64,000 nt of DNA, taken from positions 2,878,199 through 2,942,198 of the forward strand of contig CM001633.1 in assembly GCA_000309945.1 (NCBI GenBank), in the 5' to 3' direction. Source of the DNA: Leptolyngbyaceae cyanobacterium JSC-12 (lineage in GTDB: Bacteria; Cyanobacteriota; Cyanobacteriia; Leptolyngbyales; Leptolyngbyaceae). Below the pieces are notes generated by a model that ran no database searches, was not told the origin of the DNA, and worked only from the letters and a program-made list of their open reading frames with translations. The position numbers and the translations under genes were made by a program. Shown here piece after piece: positions 51,971 to 61,281 of the stretch; the stretch's first letter is position 1, and each line of letters starts with the position of its first letter.

Positions 51971-52870
51971 TCATGAGACGCGCATAGCCCAAGGTGCAGC
52001 GACATCAGGAGGAGGCATCTGTGGAAAGTTTGATGGGGTGTATACGCCTGCCCAAGTTGCCAACAGTTGCAAGGTAAGTGTTTGAAGTTCTTGAACGGAG
52101 GGGATTCCAGTCGCAGAGTGCATCCATGGCATGATCCAGGCGGCAGGGATGCTAACAGCACCGTTGTAAGCACCAGAGAGTGCTCCAGTTAGGGGGGTAA
52201 TGCTGGATTGCGGTCTGGCTAGCTGGCTAGCTCGATGTAATGCTAATGGCAAGTTTTCTGGAGTGGATAAAAAACAGGCGATCGCGATGGCAATCGGGTG
52301 ACTTAGCTGGGCTGTTTGCTCTAGAGAACGATGCAGGGATTTGATTTCATCCAGTTGACCTAATAAGTTTTCCAATACAGGACTCTCATAAGAACCTGCA
52401 ACTCGCAAATAGGCTTGACTCTGATCAATAAAAATGGGGGGATCGAGGTGTCCTTTGATGGCTTGAGAAATAGCATAGGCAAAAAGGATTAACCACCCCT
52501 GGGATTCGTCATTCAGTTGCCAGGCTGCCATTGCTTGCTCCATCGCTTGGCGCTGACGACTGAGATCGTCATGGTAGAAAAGTGCCAGCGGCAGAGTGGC
52601 GATCGCCAGGGCTGCATCGGTTATCGGTGGCTTCACTAAAGCTGCGATCGCATCAACCTGAACACCTATTGAATCCCAGGTTTGCGCTGCCACAATCGCA
52701 GACGCAAGTTGGAACGCTACTGGACTAAATAATAGCGGCTGGGTGGGATCAGGGTTTAGCCGGAAGGGCTGCTGAAAGACTGAGGGAGAACCTGCTTCGG
52801 AACTCAGCGATTCTCCAACAACCATGCCCAGTAGACATCCCTGAAACCGATTGAACAGTGAATAATGCAT
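51971..52870 (-). CDS. ADP-ribosylglycohydrolase-like protein, catalytic residues lost
   Basis: 299 aa. The helical ADP-ribosylglycohydrolase fold is seen from RFQGCLLGMVVGESL at the N-terminus and LTGALSGAYNGA at the C-terminal side. The active enzymes carry a G-D near the start, a TDDT block and a SDSDT block, all metal ligands. Here the first reads VGES and the other two are missing. It is therefore likely a pseudoenzyme or a divergent hydrolase. Relatives of this form exist in cyanobacteria as unannotated proteins. It is isolated on the minus strand. Confidence 0.75.
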   Translation of the reverse strand: MHYSLFNRFQGCLLGMVVGESLSSEAGSPSVFQQPFRLNPDPTQPLLFSPVAFQLASAIVAAQTWDSIGVQVDAIAALVKPPITDAALAIATLPLALFYHDDLSRQRQAMEQAMAAWQLNDESQGWLILFAYAISQAIKGHLDPPIFIDQSQAYLRVAGSYESPVLENLLGQLDEIKSLHRSLEQTAQLSHPIAIAIACFLSTPENLPLALHRASQLARPQSSITPLTGALSGAYNGAVSIPAAWIMPWMHSATGIPSVQELQTLTLQLLATWAGVYTPSNFPQMPPPDVAAPWAMRVS

Positions 52871-53086
52871 AAATTCTTAATTGTTAAATCGTAAGGCTGT
52901 GTCTACAGGTTTATTCATACTTTTTAAAGTGCGATCGCTTTGAAAAGCGACATTGGTCACGTATATTAGCTCTAACTTAAAGACTCCATTCACCCTCTTT
53001 CCAGTATTGCCACAGGCATCCGCAATTTACCTGAGTATCTCCCGCACCAGGCAAAAGCCTATTTTACTAACCATTACGGAAATCGC

Positions 53087-53881
53087 ATGCTGCGCGGCTC
53101 CTTCCAACCTATGTTTCGACATTTCCTGGCTCAGATCGCCTCACCTACTTCCCAAGCATTTCTAGGAATTTGCCTGGGTGGATTGCTAACAGCTAACAGT
53201 GCATATGGACAGGTGCCTAAAACTCCGACAAAAGCACCACTAGAGGCTGAATTCTCCAAACCAGTGGCAAAACCCCTGCTAAAAACTGGCAGTCAAGGAA
53301 CCGAAGTGACTGAACTGCAAGCATTGTTAAAACTATTGGGCTACTACACCGGTAGGGTGACTGGAATTTATGACGAAGGAACTGCCAGTGCGGTCGCCAA
53401 TTTTCAAAAGGCAGCCAGCCTCAGTGTGGATGGGATTGTTGGGGCTGAAACCTGGGGGCGTTTATTGCCTCCCTCGCCAGTCATCACAGCAAATGCTCCT
53501 GCTGCTACAGTCCCTCCTCGTAACTTTGCAGAGTCCTTTCCTGCCCCTACTGGGATGCAATCTGGAACCGCCCAATTCCCCAATAAGCCAACCCCTTCAA
53601 AACCATCAACAACAAAAGCTGGGCCAGCCCAAACGGGTGGCGAAACCGGGCAAGCTAAGATCCAGGAACCTGCCACATTTCCCATTTTGCGTTTGGGCAT
53701 GAAAGGACCCGCAGTTGAAGGGTTACAGGAACGATTGAAGTCCCTGGGGTTTTTGAAAGGGGCAGCAGATGGGGTATTTGGTCCCGAAACACAAGCTGCT
53801 GTGAAAGCGGCTCAGCGTCGGCTCAGCCTAGAACCAGATGGAGTCGTGGGGAATTCCACCTGGATTGGGCTTTTGCGATAA
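53087..53881 (+). CDS. Exported protein with two peptidoglycan-binding domains
   Basis: 264 aa. Signal peptide around TSQAFLGICLGGLLTANSAYGQ; ATG 53111 is an alternative start. Two PG_binding_1 domains: residues about 65-125 (TGSQGTEVTELQALLKLLGYYTG... SVDGIVGAETW) and 205-264 (LGMKGPAVEGLQERLKSLGFLKG... EPDGVVGNSTWIGLL), joined by a 75-residue Pro/Thr/Ala-rich linker. No enzyme domain follows, so it probably binds cell-wall glycan as a structural or adaptor part. The gene is free-standing. Confidence 0.88.
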   Translation: MLRGSFQPMFRHFLAQIASPTSQAFLGICLGGLLTANSAYGQVPKTPTKAPLEAEFSKPVAKPLLKTGSQGTEVTELQALLKLLGYYTGRVTGIYDEGTASAVANFQKAASLSVDGIVGAETWGRLLPPSPVITANAPAATVPPRNFAESFPAPTGMQSGTAQFPNKPTPSKPSTTKAGPAQTGGETGQAKIQEPATFPILRLGMKGPAVEGLQERLKSLGFLKGAADGVFGPETQAAVKAAQRRLSLEPDGVVGNSTWIGLLR

Positions 53882-53929
53882 GAGGTCTTGCGACAAGGCG
53901 ACTATGGTTAAAGCTTTAAAGTTCAATGC

Positions 53930-54745
53930 TTAAAGTTCAAATCCGTGTACGAGCGTTCTCCCCAAACTTCCTTCAAATGCTCGTTCAGCACCGGTAATCA
54001 ATACCGCAACGGTTTTGCCATCTGGCGATTGTTGCACGTCTTGAATCGCAAACTTTAGCATCCAATCTTGCATTTGCGTAATAGAACCGATCGCTCGAGT
54101 CTTTCCAGCATAGGTTACTTCCAATTGCATAGCTGCCTGGTCTTTTTCAGCACCGCCGTCAAGTTTTACAATTCGCTGCTTTTGGTGCAGTTTGAGTTGC
54201 AAAGGTTGACCATTGGCAAGCCGCACGGTGACTGTTTCGGTACCATCTTTAGCCCGCGATCGCGCCGTTACTGGCAAACTTGTACCAGCAGTAGGGGGTG
54301 TGAGTTTGAGGTTTTGCCGCAGGGTTTGAGTTTGTTGCAATAGCAGCTTCTCTGCAGCTTCAGTGCTCAAATTTGCCTGACTTTCACTCCACCGAGTTCT
54401 TACACAGCCTTGCTCAAGACACTTGTTCGCAGGCAAATCTACAACTTGCATCGCAGCATGGGGAATCCCTGCTCCTGTATCACGCCAACTTTCTAGATGT
54501 AGGTAGTACTTACCATCTGTAGAAAAACCCGCCATGCGTGATTCTGTTTGCATTGTAGCGATCGCAGGCAAGGGCGAGGCTGGCGCGATCGCGGTTGGTT
54601 GAGACCTGGTCTGCTCAATCGCAGGATCTGCTGACACAGATGTGTTGACAGGTTGGGTGGTTTCCGGTGCCGTACAGGCACTAATCATCACACCCATAGC
54701 AATAGGCGCAAGACTACGCCTTACCCACCGATCATTAATCCTCAT
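53930..54745 (-). CDS. DUF2259-like predicted lipoprotein
   Basis: 271 aa from ATG 54745. An N-terminal basic segment with twin Arg, hydrophobic core and a lipobox ISAC point to a lipoprotein. After a polar linker the domain begins at GFSTDGKYYLHLESWRDTGAGIPHAAMQVVDL, which follows the DUF2259 pattern (a strand with DG.Y...E...D.G.G.P). Two cysteines (CLEQGC) flank a loop. Close to the end, QSPDGKTVAVLITG looks like a beta-propeller-type strand. Function unknown; a periplasmic sensor role is possible. Confidence 0.75.
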   Translation of the reverse strand: MRINDRWVRRSLAPIAMGVMISACTAPETTQPVNTSVSADPAIEQTRSQPTAIAPASPLPAIATMQTESRMAGFSTDGKYYLHLESWRDTGAGIPHAAMQVVDLPANKCLEQGCVRTRWSESQANLSTEAAEKLLLQQTQTLRQNLKLTPPTAGTSLPVTARSRAKDGTETVTVRLANGQPLQLKLHQKQRIVKLDGGAEKDQAAMQLEVTYAGKTRAIGSITQMQDWMLKFAIQDVQQSPDGKTVAVLITGAERAFEGSLGRTLVHGFEL

Positions 54746-54960
54746 AAAAATCATCCAACAGGAAACGAATCTCAGTACCTAACAGATACACGAGCCAAGT
54801 CCCTAGCTCCGGATGGTGGTAGTGGTTTGAAACAATCAGGCAGGCAAAAAATACAGCGATAGTCAGTCAGCTTAGAACCATGATTACCATCTCAACCATT
54901 CGTCTGGGGAGGCTGACTAACAACCGTTGTCCTAACAACGATGGCAATGGCAATCTTGAC

Positions 54961-55272
54961 CTAAATCACGTGCAATACTCGCACAGCATACACGCCAGCA
55001 CTTGATAGCAACGCTACTAGGGAAATCAGGGCAGCTAGACGAACAGTGCAGGCATGAATAGAGGGTGCAACTGTTTCCCGCGCCAGGATAGACGCGATCG
55101 CTCCCAGAATATAGCTCAATGTCAGCACCAAATATTGCCACTCTTGCCGTATCCACCACACACCCAGCACAATCAATGCCAGGAATAACATTGTGGCTTC
55201 AACTACGCGAGGAGGAGTTGTCCAGCTTGAATCAACAATTCCATTCCACCAGTCCCCTAACTGTCTCATCAT
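54961..55272 (-). CDS. Small membrane protein, three to four helices
   Basis: 103 aa from ATG 55272 (a second ATG follows immediately). After a short amphipathic start (WWNGIVDSSWTTPPRVV) come hydrophobic helices at about 26-42, 46-63 and 76-100. No named family is recognised. It is on the same strand as the carbonic anhydrase gene and 280 bases downstream of it. Confidence 0.6.
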   Translation of the reverse strand: MMRQLGDWWNGIVDSSWTTPPRVVEATMLFLALIVLGVWWIRQEWQYLVLTLSYILGAIASILARETVAPSIHACTVRLAALISLVALLSSAGVYAVRVLHVI

Positions 55273-55677
55273 GGCTCTCCAAAAGCTACTTGTAGGATAG
55301 TGCAGCCAAGTCGATGTTAAAAAATTCTTTAAGAAGTTAAAAGTTGTTTAATGAAGATTCTATTGCGATGGAGCCGCAGTTTTTAAGGGTCTTGAGCAAC
55401 GATATAATTACCAAACCTGGAAACAGGAAAGCCCTACTCAAGCTCCAAGGAGATGCAGACTTGAGTAAGGCCCTGGGTCAGTTAACCCAACTGTGTGATT
55501 TGGACTGTTGTTTCGATTTCGATTACCAGCCGTGATCGCTCAGCAGTCCAATCACGCTTTTTGATTCAGAAATTCCACCTTGCCAGTGTCCAGATCGTAG
55601 TAAGCACCAACAATCTTGAGTTTGTTCTCTTTAATTAGTCCTGCCAAAATCGGGGACTTTTTCAGAGTTTCAACTTG

Positions 55678-57141
55678 TACTCACGACTTGGCAAGTTACC
55701 CAGAAAGGAAAAAGATAAGCAGAAAATGTAGGAGACGTTAGCCGTAGCCGTATCATGCTGCCCTTTGTCGCTGTGCCATCGACGATTGCTCAAGAGTTTG
55801 GGAAATATCGAGACCTGTTCTGCCGAGGCGCAGGCTTTGAGCAGGTGAGTCGCTATGTGACCGGATTGCTGTTGAGTGAGAACAAAACCTTGCAAGGGAT
55901 TGCCGGACAATGGGTAGCAGGTGGGGAGGTCGGCGGACGAAGAGCGATGCACGCAGCGGTGTTTGAGGCGGGCTGGAGGAGTTCAGAGTTAATGTCCCAT
56001 CATCGTGCTGTGATAGCCAAAGAGCATCAGGGGCGAGGGCGAGAAGTCATCAGTCTGGATTGGACGCTCAGCCATCACGATTGGGGCAAGCAGATCTTTG
56101 GGGTGAAGCGATCCTATGATTATGTGGAACATCGGATGAGTTGCTTTCAAACGGTGGTGACGGCGACGATTGCGAACCGCCACCTAATTGATGGGATTGA
56201 CGTGGTGGTGCAGTTTCCAGATTTTTCAGTGGCAGAACGGGAGTATCTGAAGGTGACGGCAAAATCCCACTATGACGATTTAGACCAAGTGCGAGAACGA
56301 CTGATTGAGATGTTGCATTATCACAAGAATCGATTGGAGTATCGCAAACGCACCGAGATTGCCGTCGAGATTGTGCGCCAAGTGGAAGCGGAAGGACAAT
56401 TTCCCACCGCCGATTATGCGTTTGACAATGGGGTGTTGACTGTTGAGTTAACCACCATGATTGAGTCCGCAGGAAAACACTGGGTGAGTGAAGTTGAAAG
56501 TTCTCGCAACATCTTGTGGAATGACCAATGGCAACGGGTAGATGCGATTGGTTTAGAACTCAGAATCCATCACCCAGAGAGCTTTCGCCCGATTCAAGTC
56601 ACTTGCCGCAACGGCGAAACGAAACCGATTTGGGCATTTACCAAAGTCGTGCGCCTCAAGAAGTTTGGACGCAAGCGATTGGTCATCGTCCACGAGCAAG
56701 CAGATTTACAAGACCCACCTCGCTTCCTGCTCACCGATGCGTTGCATTGGGAAAGTGGGCGAGTCATGCAGACTTGGAGTTATCGATGGTCCTGCGAGGT
56801 CTTTCATGAGGTGAGCAAACAGCACACCGGGCTAGAGTCGGCTCAGGTGCGGAACGAGGAAGCGGTCAACCGTCACTTCCGTCTTAGTTGCGTGGCGCAG
56901 TCGATTCTGCAACGGACTGCCTGTTCTGGCGCACAATCTGAACGATTTGAGTTTGCTCAAGGCAAGCAAACGGTGGGACAGAAGCTCTATACCCTCACTC
57001 GTCAAGCCTTTGATGATTTGCTGCAATTCATTGTGACGCGATGTTCTCACGGACATACAAATGAACAGATTTTACAAGCTCTCCTCCCCAGTTGATTGGC
57101 GATCGTTTTTTCTACTTCGGTAACTTGCCAAGTTGTGTGTA
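55678..57141. mobile_element. IS701-like insertion sequence, 1464 bp
   Basis: Imperfect inverted ends of about 24 bp (left TACTCACGACTTGGCAAG..., right TACACACAACTTGGCAAG..., 21 of 24 matching) bound one intact transposase gene. Flanks are CTTG (55674-55677) and CTAG (57142-57145), a 4-bp target duplication with one change. Insertion splits the carbonic anhydrase gene. Size and transposase fit the IS701 family. Confidence 0.9.
55755..57095 (+). CDS. IS701 family DDE transposase
   Basis: 446 aa, apparently full-length. DDE catalytic fold: the first Asp in VISLDWTLSHHDWG, the second in the region YAFDNGVLTVELTTMIE, and the Glu-bearing C-terminal block SYRWSCEVFHEVSKQHTGLESAQVRNEEAV. The terminal third (KQTVGQKLYTLTRQAFDDLLQF) is typical of the family. 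It is opposite in direction to the carbonic anhydrase gene it interrupts. No strong Shine-Dalgarno was seen before ATG 55755, as is common for transposases. Confidence 0.92.
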   Translation: MLPFVAVPSTIAQEFGKYRDLFCRGAGFEQVSRYVTGLLLSENKTLQGIAGQWVAGGEVGGRRAMHAAVFEAGWRSSELMSHHRAVIAKEHQGRGREVISLDWTLSHHDWGKQIFGVKRSYDYVEHRMSCFQTVVTATIANRHLIDGIDVVVQFPDFSVAEREYLKVTAKSHYDDLDQVRERLIEMLHYHKNRLEYRKRTEIAVEIVRQVEAEGQFPTADYAFDNGVLTVELTTMIESAGKHWVSEVESSRNILWNDQWQRVDAIGLELRIHHPESFRPIQVTCRNGETKPIWAFTKVVRLKKFGRKRLVIVHEQADLQDPPRFLLTDALHWESGRVMQTWSYRWSCEVFHEVSKQHTGLESAQVRNEEAVNRHFRLSCVAQSILQRTACSGAQSERFEFAQGKQTVGQKLYTLTRQAFDDLLQFIVTRCSHGHTNEQILQALLPS

Positions 57142-57822
57142 CTAGCGTTGTGTCCTTAATGGAATTCACCAAATCATTTCCAGATTTGTTTTTTGCCTTG
57201 TCCACTCCCGGTTCAATATAAGGAACTAAAGTGCCAATCTTACTCTCAGCAGGTAGCTTCTGTTTTCGAAGCACAGCATTCACGGCACCACACCCCTCAT
57301 GCCCTAGCACGACCAGCACTTTCGACCCCAACACAGCAGTTCCAAATTCCAAACTCCCAATGCCTTCTGGAGTTGCCACGTTACCTGCCATCCGCACCAC
57401 AAAACAATCACCAATCCCCTGATCAAACACCACTTCAACAGGCACTCGTGAATCGGCGCAGCTTAAAAAAGCAGCAAAAGGAAACTGGTCGGCTCCAGTC
57501 TCAGTCAGGCGAGCAAAGTCTTGTCGAGGGTGGGCAAGCCGTTGTTCGGTAAAGCGCTTATTGCCTTCCACCAGAAGTTGCAACGCCTGATCTGGAGTCA
57601 TATCGTCCGAGAAGGGGCGAACATAAGGCTCCTTAGTTTTGTTGTTGGCGTCGGCAACAGGTTGAGCAGCAGGCGAAGCAGGTGCCTGGGCTGTGGAAGG
57701 TTGCTTTACCTGATTACAGGCGGTTGTGGCAACCGCGCTGACTCCAGCAATTCCCATCAGTTTGATCAAATTTCGGCGACCCAAAAAACCATTAATGCGA
57801 CTCATGATGGTGTCTCCTTGAA

Positions 57823-59169
57823 CTAAACGTTGACCTTTTTAACTTTCAAGCTCTTGAGATAGGCAGTTGGGTCATTTGCATCAAACTTGATGCCATCAAA
57901 GAAGGTTTCAACGCCACGAGTCTTTTCTTTGGGAATGTCTGCATCGGCAATTCCAGCTTCTTTTGCAGCTTCACGCCAGAGGTCTTCTCGATTCACCTTA
58001 CCAACCCATGCCTTGACGTCAGTTTCGGCAGGAATCATGCCCCAACGGATGTTTTCTGTTAGGAACCAGGTATCGTGACTTTGATATGGATACGACACAC
58101 TGCCCTTCGCATCTTTCCAAAATAGGGGACCCTTTGTGACATCGTTGATATCGGGTTGCCCGTCGCCCATGGTGTATTTGCCATCCAGTGGAGGAGCAAG
58201 AATCTCTGGAGCAAGTCCAATAAATTGCCGTCCAGAAAGAATTTTCGCCAGTTCTTTACGGTTTTCAGGCTTGTCGCACCATTGTTGAGCTTCCATGATG
58301 CCTTTCATTAGAGCTTTTGTGGCTTTGGGGTGCTTATCGACCCAGTCTGCCCGCATGGCAAAGTATTCTTCTGGGTGGTTGGGCCAGATTTGGGCAGTCA
58401 GTGCTGCCATGAAGCCAATTTTGTCTGCCAGGATGCGGTAGGGCCAGGGATCACCTGTACTAAATCCATCCATTGTGCCTGTCTTCATATTGGCTACGGT
58501 TTGAGCCGGAGAAACTGTGATGAGTTTGACATCGGTATCTGGATTGATGCCGCCTGCTGCCAGCCAGTAGCGAATCCAAAGTTCTTGATTGGCAGCAGGG
58601 AAGGTGTAGGCGGCTGTAAACGGTGTGCCTGCACTTTTGAGTTGGTCGATGTAGCCTTTGGCTTTAGAAACATCTAGATGCAACCCTTTGCCGAGGTGTT
58701 TGTTGGCGATCGCAATGCCATTACCCTGGGTTGAAGTTTGCATCAACACGTACATGGGAATTTTTTTGTTGTCGGTAATGATTCCCTCATTGATTAAGTA
58801 AGGCATAGGCATCTGCCACTGGCTACCATCAATGCCTCCTCCCTCTGCACCAATCACTAGATTGTCGCGAGCAGATCCCCAGGATGACTGTTTTAGAACT
58901 TGCACACCTGTCATGCCATATTTGGCAAAAAAGCCTTTTTCTTGAGCAACAATTAAGGGGGCAGACTCAAAAATTGGGATATATCCAATCCGGGCAGTTG
59001 CGATTTCTGGACCTTCACCACCCCCCACATTTGCGGCTGGACTGGCAACTGGAGATGACGCTTGTCCACCAGTTTCGGGTGGGTTTCCAGCACATCCTTT
59101 AAGTGCGATCGCACCAATTGCAGTAACACCTGCAGTAGCAATGAACTTTCTTCTTGAAAGTTGAGACAC
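57823..59169 (-). CDS. cmpA: CmpA/NrtA-type anion-binding lipoprotein
   Basis: 448 aa. The start is GTG 59169, not the upstream ATG 59184, because GGAGG (59178-59182) lies eight bases before the GTG and gives the common N-terminus [11 protein letters not shown] Tat motif (SRRKFI) and lipobox (LKGC) mark an exported lipoprotein. The body matches CmpA/Nrt[91 protein letters not shown] and [15 protein letters not shown]. It binds bicarbonate (Cmp) or nitrate (Nrt); the carbonic anhydrase next to it favours bicarbonate. No permease or ATPase genes (cmpB, cmpC, cmpD) follow, which is unusual. The symbol is by context. Confidence 0.85.
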   Translation of the reverse strand: MSQLSRRKFIATAGVTAIGAIALKGCAGNPPETGGQASSPVASPAANVGGGEGPEIATARIGYIPIFESAPLIVAQEKGFFAKYGMTGVQVLKQSSWGSARDNLVIGAEGGGIDGSQWQMPMPYLINEGIITDNKKIPMYVLMQTSTQGNGIAIANKHLGKGLHLDVSKAKGYIDQLKSAGTPFTAAYTFPAANQELWIRYWLAAGGINPDTDVKLITVSPAQTVANMKTGTMDGFSTGDPWPYRILADKIGFMAALTAQIWPNHPEEYFAMRADWVDKHPKATKALMKGIMEAQQWCDKPENRKELAKILSGRQFIGLAPEILAPPLDGKYTMGDGQPDINDVTKGPLFWKDAKGSVSYPYQSHDTWFLTENIRWGMIPAETDVKAWVGKVNREDLWREAAKEAGIADADIPKEKTRGVETFFDGIKFDANDPTAYLKSLKVKKVNV

Positions 59170-59206
59170 TTGATATTCCTCCATAATTTTGAATGATTGA
59201 GTCCAT

Positions 59207-59244
59207 CAAAATCCGAATGGAATTGAGATTCCGTTCGGATTTTG
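59207..59244 (-). promoter_or_regulatory. 17-bp inverted repeat in the cmpA leader
   Basis: CAAAATCCGAATGGAAT at 59207-59223 pairs with ATTCCGTTCGGATTTTG at 59228-59244, with one G-T pair and a TGAG loop. It lies 38 bases ahead of the cmpA start. No T-run of terminator length follows on the cmpA strand, so a leader structure or operator is likelier than a terminator. Confidence 0.7.
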
Positions 59245-59893
59245 TAGCTTGTTTTGATTGAGTTCAGTAATGAAGCTACGATGGGAATTCGAGATCAAAT
59301 TTAGTTAGCTTGACGCTGAAGGCTGCACAGAACAAAACACGGTGACTTTCTTACCTACCCGAAAGAAAAGCCCAACAAAGGCAAAATTTATATCTTTCAA
59401 GATGTTTGGTATTAGGTTAAGAGTTAAGTCTAATAATCCAGAAAATATTGACTAAACTCATTTCCTACTGCTCAATCAGTCACTTTAGAGATGTGAAGCG
59501 CCTCAATTTATCACTCAAATAAATTAACCTCGAACCACTAATCAAACTAAGTGAAAATAAGGTGGGTTATGACCTTAGCTGTAAGCATACAACCTTTATC
59601 TTTTTTTCAGATCTGTGTTTAGCTGATTACTCAAACTGAATATTCAATTCAACTTATAAGCAAATCTTTTGACTTTGAAATTCAAATATTTTTTAGTTAA
59701 ATCATTCAAGTCAACTCTATTAAAAGTATTGAGAATAATCTGGCAGTTGCCCACTTTTTGAATGCTGAATTGAAGGAACTCTAAGACAAAAATTGATTTT
59801 TCTCTATTACGGTTTGCGGATAATAGATGAATCTTTAATAAGTTGATAAAATTTCAGTTGTATTGCACCTACCTGCTGATTGATGGGTTGAAA
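59245..59893. other. 650-base AT-rich gap with divergent promoters
   Basis: Upstream of cmpA on one side and the DUF6671 gene on the other. The DNA is strongly AT-rich with many short A and T runs. I cannot place an NtcA (GTA-N8-TAC) or CmpR site with confidence, nor a small gene. Confidence 0.4.
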
Positions 59894-60757
59894 ATGGCTC
59901 TAAGGTCGGAATCGGAATTTGCTCAGCGGGTGGCAGTGCTCGCTACAATGCACCGTAAGGAAACCGCGATCGCGCCGTTGCTGAAACAAGAATTGGGGAT
60001 TGAGGTGGTGGTGCCGCCGAATTTTAATAGCGATCGCTTTGGTACATTTACCCGTGACATTGAGCGTCCGGCAGACCAGATTGAAACTGCCAAGTTGAAG
60101 GCACTTGCCGCGCTAGAGATGACAAACGAAACGATCGCAATTGCTAGTGAAGGCACCTTTGGTCCCCATCCAGCCATGCCCTTTCTGCCCTGCGACCGGG
60201 AAGTTGTAGTGTTAATTGATCAGATCCATGAGTTGGTGTTGATAGGGGAAGCCCTTTCCACAGAAACAAACTTTAGCCATGCGGCGATCGCATCCATCGA
60301 TGAAGCCCTCGCTTTCGCCCAAAAAGCTGGCTTTCCAGCACATGGATTGGTTGCCATGCCAAACTCTCACTGCCGGGATACCAGTCAAATTCATAAAGGC
60401 ATTACGACTGAAACCCAACTGATTGAGACAGTGACCCATCTGTTGAAAATGGTCGGGAGTGTTCATCTAGAAACGGATATGCGGGCAATGCACAACCCCA
60501 CTCGCATGAAGGTGATCCAGCAAGCAACCCAGGATTTAATTCGTAAAGCCAAGCAGTCCTGTCCGGAGTGTGGTTTGCCCGGATTTGACGTGACAGAATA
60601 TCGACGCGGCTTGCCCTGTGCACTCTGTTGCCATCCTACCAATCAAATTCTGGCATCCATCTATCGCTGCCAACGATGCGGGTTTGAGCAACCTGTGATG
60701 TTTCCGCATGGCATCCAAGCAGCCGATCCAACCTTTTGTGAATTTTGCAATCCGTAA
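59894..60757 (+). CDS. DUF6671 family protein with C-terminal zinc ribbons
   Basis: 287 aa from ATG 59894 (MALRSESEFAQRVAVLATMHRKE); an earlier GTG/ATG frame to 59843 is not needed. The N-terminal half is an alpha/beta domain (FNSDRFGTFTRDIERPADQIE, IAIASEGTFGPHP). The C-terminal 70 residues have four Cys pairs: SCPECGLP, CALCC, YRCQRCGFE and FCEFC, a tandem zinc-ribbon arrangement. Members are common in cyanobacteria with no known function; nucleic-acid binding through the ribbons is possible. Confidence 0.88.
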   Translation: MALRSESEFAQRVAVLATMHRKETAIAPLLKQELGIEVVVPPNFNSDRFGTFTRDIERPADQIETAKLKALAALEMTNETIAIASEGTFGPHPAMPFLPCDREVVVLIDQIHELVLIGEALSTETNFSHAAIASIDEALAFAQKAGFPAHGLVAMPNSHCRDTSQIHKGITTETQLIETVTHLLKMVGSVHLETDMRAMHNPTRMKVIQQATQDLIRKAKQSCPECGLPGFDVTEYRRGLPCALCCHPTNQILASIYRCQRCGFEQPVMFPHGIQAADPTFCEFCNP

Positions 60758-60775
60758 AATTATGGCAGTTGTTCA

Positions 60776-61270
60776 TTAAACTTTGCTCACGTCCACATTC
60801 GTAGCTTGAACCATTAGTTGGTCGTTGAGTTTTGCCATGATTCGTTGATAGGCAGTGTGATATCGATGCAGCCGCTCCATATCTTTATTGGTAAGTTGCC
60901 CCAAGCGGGTGAGTGTCATGTTGTCTTCCAAGTCATAGCGTTTAACGCGAGTGGCTAAGGAGTTGGACAGAATACGAGCAATGAATTCGTCGTAGCTTTC
61001 CTGTTCGCAACGAGTGAGACAGGCGATCGCGTCTACAATTTCGGACGGAAATCCTTCGTCTGCCAGTTGTTCCAGCGTCCAATCAGAGTCTTCCACCACG
61101 TCATGCAACACCGCCACAATTTGTTCTTCTAGCGTCTGTCCTCGCATCATCATGCGGAGAGGATGCAAGATATAAGGGGCATTACTGCGATCGCGCTGGT
61201 TTTGATGGGCAGAGGCGGCAATTGCGATCGCCCGTGCTAACAGTCCAGATAAATCTGATAAGTCTGTCAT
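60776..61270 (-). CDS. Small HD-domain hydrolase (SpoT/RelA HD-like)
   Basis: 164 aa, HD domain only: AHQNQRDRSNAPYILHPLRM (first His), VAVLHDVVEDSDWT (His-Asp), and a late Asp in VKRYDLEDNMTLTRL. This order matches the hydrolase half of RelA/SpoT, without the synthetase half, as in small alarmone hydrolases. It may break down (p)ppGpp or a related nucleotide. It lies 11 bases past the HtrA gene's 5' neighbour arrangement on the same strand (stop of protease at 61282 comes after; this gene is downstream), so cotranscription with the protease is likely. Confidence 0.85.
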   Translation of the reverse strand: MTDLSDLSGLLARAIAIAASAHQNQRDRSNAPYILHPLRMMMRGQTLEEQIVAVLHDVVEDSDWTLEQLADEGFPSEIVDAIACLTRCEQESYDEFIARILSNSLATRVKRYDLEDNMTLTRLGQLTNKDMERLHRYHTAYQRIMAKLNDQLMVQATNVDVSKV

Positions 61271-61281
61271 CTGATGTCTCC

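Larger units (their letters stand above)
55552..57805 (-). pseudogene. Periplasmic beta-carbonic anhydrase, interrupted by an IS
   Basis: The N-terminal part reads from ATG 57805 (AAGGAG eight bases upstream) to about 57142; the remainder is at 55552-55673. Excising the element and one copy of its target gives an uninterrupted 261-aa frame (…TTLVETLKKSPILAGL…GKVEFLNQKA). The N-terminus has a twin-Arg motif (RRNLIK) and a weak lipobox (TTAC), so export by Tat is likely. Zinc ligands are seen in SCADSRVP (Cys, Asp, Arg) and GHEGCGAV (His, Cys). It would hydrate CO2 or dehydrate bicarbonate outside the cytoplasm, fitting with the CmpA gene 17 bases upstream. As it stands the last 40 residues are replaced and the enzyme is probably inactive. 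Confidence 0.9.

Noticed and set aside
55344-55535. 63-aa frame on the plus strand (or 55 aa from 55368)
   Set aside because: No Shine-Dalgarno, no recognised domain, and the spacer lies between two minus-strand genes; it may be real but I cannot support it.
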